From: Glandiceps talaboti
Lineage: Eukaryota; Hemichordata; Enteropneusta; Spengelidae
Assembly: GCF_964340395.1 (NCBI RefSeq)
Contig: NC_135561.1
Span: 4,760,001-4,824,000, forward strand
Direction: 5' to 3'
DNA: 64,000 nucleotides
Each line of letters starts with the position of its first letter. The first letter of the stretch is position 1. Positions 58,570-64,000 of this stretch are shown here, one piece after another. The position numbers and the translations under genes are program-made. Below the pieces are notes generated by a model, which saw only the letters and a program-made list of their open reading frames with translations, searched no databases and had not been told where the DNA came from.

Positions 58570-58785
58570 AAGATGGTTCAAGAGATCCGCCATGCACAGA
58601 TGCTAATACTGGCAAAGTTCGTCGAAATGGCGAACGCTGGAAACAGAATTGTGAAGAGTGCCTCTGCGAAAACAATAAAGTGGATTGTTATGACATAGAA
58701 TGCCCAGAACCCCAATGTGAAAATCCTATTCAGACACCAGGATCGTGTTGTCCCGTCTGCCCTGATAACAAATGGAGTAAAATTG
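58570..58785 (+). CDS. Gene 2 exon 3: von Willebrand factor type C domain
   Basis: A 72-codon exon, phase 1 at both ends, with ten cysteines in VWC order. It contains NCEECLCENNKVDC and CENPIQTPGSCCPVC, the C-x-x-C-x-C and CCPVC hallmarks. VWC modules often bind BMP-type ligands or matrix. Acceptor AAAATAG, donor GTAACT. The intron behind it (1786 bp) has a G-run at about 58938-58951 and diverged tandem sequence near 59090-59400. Confidence 0.88.
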
Positions 58786-59089
58786 GTAACTATAATTTCA
58801 TTTTCAGAGGTTTACTTAATGTATATTGTTCATAAGTAGAAATACTTTAAACTTACACAGGGAACCGTGCACACGCCTCACATACCTATAGGGCAGGGTC
58901 GTGCACATACTGAGCTGTACCAGCTTAGTGGAGCCACGGGGGGGGGGGGGGGCTATACCAACTCTGTGTGCAATATCCCTGTAACAGCTCTGGCCAACAC
59001 ACGAGGTGTATAACGTACCATACCTAGATTTGACAGATCGTGTACCTGGTGTGCCAACAATTTTTTATAACACCCGCGTACACAAGCTT

Positions 59090-59400
59090 TTCCCTACAGC
59101 CATGTACCACCTATGTGAGTATAGCTGTAACGTAGACATTTCCCATAGCCATGCACCAGCTATATATGTCAACATTGCTGTGACAGTGGTATTTCCTGTA
59201 AGCAATGCTAGTCGGATATGAACAAAAGAGTTACTACAGGGTATTATTCAACTATAGCTGTTACAAGGATGTTACAGCTATGGTACTGGATGTGCAAAAC
59301 AGTCGTGACACAGAAGTGGTATTCCATATCCATGCAACAGGTATATTTTTCACAACCATGTACCAGGGCTTTGGAAAAACATACCCTGTGATGATGGGGC
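59090..59400. repeat. Diverged tandem-like region
   Basis: Variants of CCATGCACCAGCTAT / CCATGTACCACCTAT / CCATGCAACAGGTAT alternate with GCTGTAAC or GCTGTTAC blocks. The unit is not regular enough to give a period. Confidence 0.4.
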
Positions 59401-60571
59401 TAAAGGGGCACACAAGTGGTACATAGCTGTACTCTTCTTTCTAGTACTAGGATGGGGCTACATTCTAGCATAAGGATGTGAACATGCCAGTGCTAGGATG
59501 TACAACTGAGGTTCCCTGTATACTGACCGTACCGGCTTTCATCTGTTAATTTGGGTATGCTGGAGGCTCTCTACCTATAACTTAGACCACCCCAAACGAG
59601 AGTCTGTGGAAACGAGATTCAATCTCGCCAGCACAGGAAGTACCGATCATAGCAGTGCATGCTGGAGAATACTTCACGTCCAACATTGTAGTCTAATAGA
59701 ATTAGGTACTTTCGCGACAAGTTATCACTTCTCATACATCTAAACTACAACAAACAGGCCTCGTATGCCCACTTTTTATGACTTGGAAGAAATGTACTGT
59801 GTGACCCCAGCGCAGGGTAGTTGAAACGTGGTTTCCCCAGACTCTCGTCTGCATGGTCTCGTAGAAGACCCCCCAGTGACCAGGGTCATACTTACTTTGA
59901 CTCATCGTAATTAATTTACCATAAAAATGGGGTTTGTGATTTTGGCATCCCACCACTGCTACGTCTAACTGCTGCCACAGCCCACCACTGCCATCATTGT
60001 ATCTATTATACACAAAATATCAGTTACGTCACTACTCACAAACATGCAATGAATCGATTATTGTTATTTGTGGGTTTTTTAGAGGTGGGTGGGTCTCACA
60101 AGGGTGAAGTGGGAACAGTGTCGTAAAATATTGGGGCGTTGAAAGGGACGTTGACCTCTGTCAAGAAAATGTCAGGATTGTGCCCATCTTGTCTTTTGGA
60201 GTTCTGGCCTTCAGGTCAGCTATACATACATCTAAACCTTGAAATAAGTTAATGCTGTGTCGTCCACATGTTACTGTGATGGTGGTAGTAATGGAAAACA
60301 ACCAATGCCATAAATATGTGGTGGCTTATTAATATGATGGTTGAAGGTAGGATCAAATCCACTGCTTCTGGTTCCCAGATGTTTTGAAATATTTGAACTG
60401 TGGGGGAGGGGGGGGGTCATGTTTTAAAGAAAGGGAAATTGAGGGGGAAGAGTCACTTTTGCAAAGACGGGTTCTGGGGAGAGATGCGTTTTATGCAACA
60501 TACTGGATATGATTGAACTGAGTTCGTTATTGGTTCAGCACTATTTATCAAATTAATTTTTATCTTTGTAG

Positions 60572-60697
60572 CAGTAGGTAGCTGCTCGAGTGGTTACCTG
60601 CAGTGCAGTGACGACAGCCTTAACGAGTGTGTACCCACATCTGCGTTGTGTAATGGAACGGCAGAATGCAGCGATAACAGTGATGAGTTTGGATGCT
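60572..60697 (+). CDS. Gene 2 exon 4: LDL-receptor class A domain
   Basis: A 42-codon exon, phase 1 at both ends, with six cysteines and the end CNGTAECSDNSDEFGC, nearly the same as LDLa domain 6 of gene 1. Acceptor TTTGTAG, donor GTAAGT. A second AG three bases further on is possible but would shift phase. The next intron (1211 bp) carries a CR1 fragment. Confidence 0.85.
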
Positions 60698-61513
60698 GTA
60701 AGTTCAAAATTACCACAATATTATTGAATTTGTACAATTTTGTTATGGTAATACTTACTACCAATTCAAATGCGATTAGTTTGATATTAGTGAAAGCCAA
60801 CCTCGAAGTTGATAGATAGCTACATGTAAATTTGAATGGTTTCACACAGCTAGGCTTTGACTTTCTCACTTTTTTGCCTATATATGAAGTAGAAGCGACC
60901 TATAAATGTTCGACTTTCGTTGTGGCTTTGTATCATTGCACTATGCTTTTATAATTTGGCTTGTGACTACAAGTTTATATTTTATAATTCTTTTTGGCCA
61001 GGGCAGTCTAGGTGCAGAATAAGTATAAGTATACTGTGTATTGTAATCGGACTAAAAAGAAGTTACGTTGGCTTGCAATTGACCGTGGACTCGAATTATT
61101 GTGTGTTCAAGAAAATTATACAAGTGATTATTAGTCGACAAGAAGCGGTGGCTGGGCAGTTTTATTGCAGGCAATAGTGTGAATACCTGTCAAAATAAAT
61201 TGTGACAATGCTTACTACCATTCTGATAAGTCTACCAAATTTAATTTTGAAGCCGAGTCTGAAATCTTCATAATCAGTTGTAACACAATGTACTGTAGAG
61301 TAAAATATACTATTTTTCTAAAAACAAATTAAACCATCATTTTACATTCAGTATTCTATATTGATGCATATTAATACAACAAGGATATCTGGTCGTGTAT
61401 ATGTTAATTACTCGGCAGGTTTCGTAACAAACCCAAAGAGCCAAATCACCGTATCCTAAAACTTTGGTTTTGATACTTAGGCTATACAAAAAGCGCATTT
61501 CCGATAACCGATC

Positions 61514-61800
61514 ATGTCATCAATCAATCAATCAATCAGCAAAGTTTATATAGCGCCAAAATCCAAAAACATTGTTTTGCTCTATGACGCTCAATGGCTA
61601 AACCACACTGTATGCTTGGAGGATAAGTGCGTTTTCAGTTTTCTTTTGAAAGTTTCCAAGTTTGGAGATTCTCTGATGTCGAGTGGTAGTACGTTCCATA
61701 GTTTAGCGCAGCATATGAAAATGCACGGTCATGTCCTTATCTGAAAGATACACTTATCGTGTGGTGTTACAAAATATTACAATGAAATAAATTATAGACA
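61514..61800 (-). mobile_element. 3' end of a CR1-like LINE
   Basis: On the minus strand, about 61624-61710 reads LWNVLPLDIRESPNLETFK and RKLKTHLS, the C-terminal tail of CR1-type reverse transcriptases. Its tail on the left is an (AATC)n run (61520-61539). Only the last part of the element remains. Confidence 0.75.
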
Positions 61801-61908
61801 TGTTTTCAATTCCTTCGCATCCGTATGGTGATATTTGAAGACAGACTTGTTGTGTACTGTCTATTTAATACTCATTCACATTTTTGTGTACATTCTTTAC
61901 AATTACAG

Positions 61909-62256
61909 CCTGCAGTGGCAATAAAGATGTGTATGTCTCATTCGGTCAGCAAATCATTTTAACTTCACCAAACTATCCTGATCATTACAATAACTATGAT
62001 GATTGCGTTTGGCAACTGACTACAGATACTAGTAACGTTCTCAAAATTCACTTTGTGGCATTCAACACTGAGGGTGGTTATGATTACCTGAGCTACGGTC
62101 ATGATTCCGCCCTCCAAAGTATACAGGTGGATTCAATGTCTGGGTCATCTTTACCTAATGATTGGATATCCCCTGGTCGTAGTATGTGGATAAAATGGAA
62201 ATCTGATTATGAGATAACAAGCTCAGGATGGTATCTGACAGTTGAGCAGTTAGAAG
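61909..62256 (+). CDS. Gene 2 exon 5: CUB domain
   Basis: A 116-codon exon, phase 1 at both ends. CUB features: first Cys, IILTSPNYPDHYNNY, DCVW, then HFVAFNTEGGYDYLSYGHD and SGWYLTVEQLE. The core blocks are the same as in CUB domain 2 of gene 1, supporting a common origin. Acceptor ATTACAG, donor GTATGA. The next intron (1686 bp) shows a diverged duplication near 62560-62720 (GAGCATGCGTTGTTAAGATA against a similar block 75 bp earlier). Confidence 0.88.
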
Positions 62257-63942
62257 GTATGAGTTTCTTTATTTATTCAGACATTGTCATGACATGCGCC
62301 AGAAGGCTTACTATTTATGTACTATAATAAAATATGGTTTCTTTGCGCCTCATTATACAGTCTCATTCGATTTTATTAGTCAACATTAACTCTTGGACTG
62401 CTGAAGAGGAACCATTTTATTGTATTGATTTTCGCATGATTTACACATCACATCGATACCTATAACCATACTGACAAATTGTAACATATATATAAACTGA
62501 ATGTTCTCTGTCAGAGCGTTACTCCTATATCCTTTGTGATGTCATCAACGCATATACCAAACTATTTGAATTTGAAGCATGCATTGTTAATATATAGGGC
62601 ACATACACTTTGTTATCGTCACTTTATGAACCAAATTATTATAAATTTGGAGCATGCGTTGTTAAGATATGGGGCAGTTGCATGTTGTCTTCGTCAATGT
62701 GTGTACTAAATTACATGAAATTGCATTATGATTACTCAATCACCCAAAGACATTAATTATGAAAATGACTACGTCAACAAGCAGTATCGGCCAAGTACAA
62801 TTCCCTATCATCATGTATTGATTCATGTAACACGTTTAGATTTAAGTCATAACATACTGCGTAATTACCCAAATACTTAAAATCCAAACGGCACCAATTA
62901 GCTCTATTAGACACAAGCAAAAGCGTCTTGATTTCATTAATGAATACAAGAACCATTATGACATTGGAAATTTGCATCCCAGGGATATTGACTAATTACC
63001 CAAAATCACCTATACATAAATGCACATTACAAGTAAAAGCTACAGCAACATGCATTAAATTACGAAATGTCTTTGGTCATCATCAGTGGATGTACAAACT
63101 GTATTAAATAAAATCATTAATTATGAAATACTCCATTAAACTAAAAACTACACTTAGAGGCTTTATACGATACGTCAGAGGGGTTATCTTCAACATGAGT
63201 TCTAATTGACGTGACATTTGACGTTTTCATTATGAAATATATATCTATATATAGTACGACTTCTTTGCAATATTTCAAGGTTAAATATGTTGCCGGGGTA
63301 CTTTTTCTATTACCCAAAAATCAAACTTGTGAATAGCAGAACGCATAACTGGTTTCTATGGAACCGAAATATTGTTTGCTGTCATTACTGTCCGTTTTAA
63401 CATTGGCCTTGTAAGTATTATTATTAACAATTATTATTACGACTGAATGCCTTGTTTGTTTATAATTAGTCATGTATATCAATAGGTGAAGAATGTACGT
63501 TTTATTCTATACTTCACAATATATAATACAATGTTACCCATGACAACCAACGTCGTCTTGACATGCACCGCGTTGTATATCCTTTACTTACTACACCCCA
63601 GCGATTATTTCCACCTTTGCAGCTCGTGTTTGTAGTATTTTCTGCTGCAATTTTTTGAGCGTATAGTAAGTAAATAATTCCATATACTCGTGAAAGTACG
63701 GGTACAGAGAACTCTGCAAGCACTCATACAGATACCCCGAGTACTCCTCATATACACTCACGCGTATGGGGTTGTCATTTTTAGGTTATATTCGGTTGAA
63801 AGATATCCAACTATCTAATTAATGTCAAAGATATTCAAAATGTGGGTAACATTTAACTTTGTAAGAAACATCTTGTAGTTAGATGCTTCATACTGTGTAT
63901 TTGGTACATCAGTATCGATCAAATTCTATTTTGCATTTATAG

Positions 63943-64000
63943 CTTTACCAAATTCGACAGTTTGCGAAGGTGATGACAAATACTGTTCACACAATTATAA
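63943..64000 (+). CDS. Gene 2 exon 6, cut by the window end
   Basis: Behind acceptor TTTATAG the phase 1 frame reads ALPNSTVCEGDDKYCSHNY. Two cysteines in the first 15 residues suggest another disulfide-rich module. Too little is visible to choose between a Frizzled CRD, an LDLa or another domain. Confidence 0.55.

Overview
This window is eukaryotic, almost certainly from an invertebrate animal. Genes are split into short exons bounded by GT-AG introns. The encoded modules (LDL-receptor class A and B, CUB, EGF, SEA, Frizzled CRD, VWC, trypsin) are those of metazoan extracellular mosaic proteins. The introns hold CR1-type LINEs, a Gypsy LTR element, SINE and MITE copies and many microsatellites. 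The DNA is AT-rich. The protein and repeat style fits a marine invertebrate such as a lancelet, a hemichordate or a lophotrochozoan, but I cannot fix the species.

Region 1 (1 to about 45.9 kb) is one very large plus-strand gene that begins before the window. I resolve 32 coding exons whose phases join without conflict into 2137 codons plus a stop. Domain order: LDLa, LDLa, cysteine-free Ig-like, EGF, SEA, CUB-like, a degenerate YWTD propeller, partial EGF, CUB, LDLa, LDLa, a canonical YWTD propeller, LDLa, LDLa, CUB, CUB, Frizzled CRD, EGF, calcium-binding EGF, Frizzled CRD and a catalytically complete trypsin-type protease at the C-terminus. The protease, Frizzled and LDLa modules recall corin and enteropeptidase, but I know of no family with this exact order.

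The introns of gene 1 hold most of the mobile DNA. There is a CR1-like LINE inserted in a (GTAT)n tract (14.7-17.0 kb) and an 18-copy, 26-bp minisatellite (19.9-20.3 kb). A full-length Gypsy element (22.0-32.3 kb) has near-identical 1.6-kb LTRs and an open 2090-residue Gag-Pol. Several foldback or MITE-like elements are also present. Behind the last protease exon lies an AT-microsatellite block holding an 80-bp inverted repeat. One arm of that repeat contains a recognisable hammerhead ribozyme core.

Region 2 (about 46-51.7 kb) is intergenic. It holds poly(A) signals, pentanucleotide repeats and a 5'-truncated non-LTR retrotransposon (48.0-49.8 kb).

Region 3 (51.7 kb to the window end) is the 5' part of a second plus-strand gene. 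Its product looks like a type II membrane protein: a 72-residue cytoplasmic tail, one transmembrane helix, a Ser/Thr-rich stalk, a VWC domain, an LDLa domain, a CUB domain, then a further exon cut by the window edge. Its LDLa and CUB modules closely resemble those of gene 1, so the two genes are probably tandem relatives, and gene 2 may also end in a protease.
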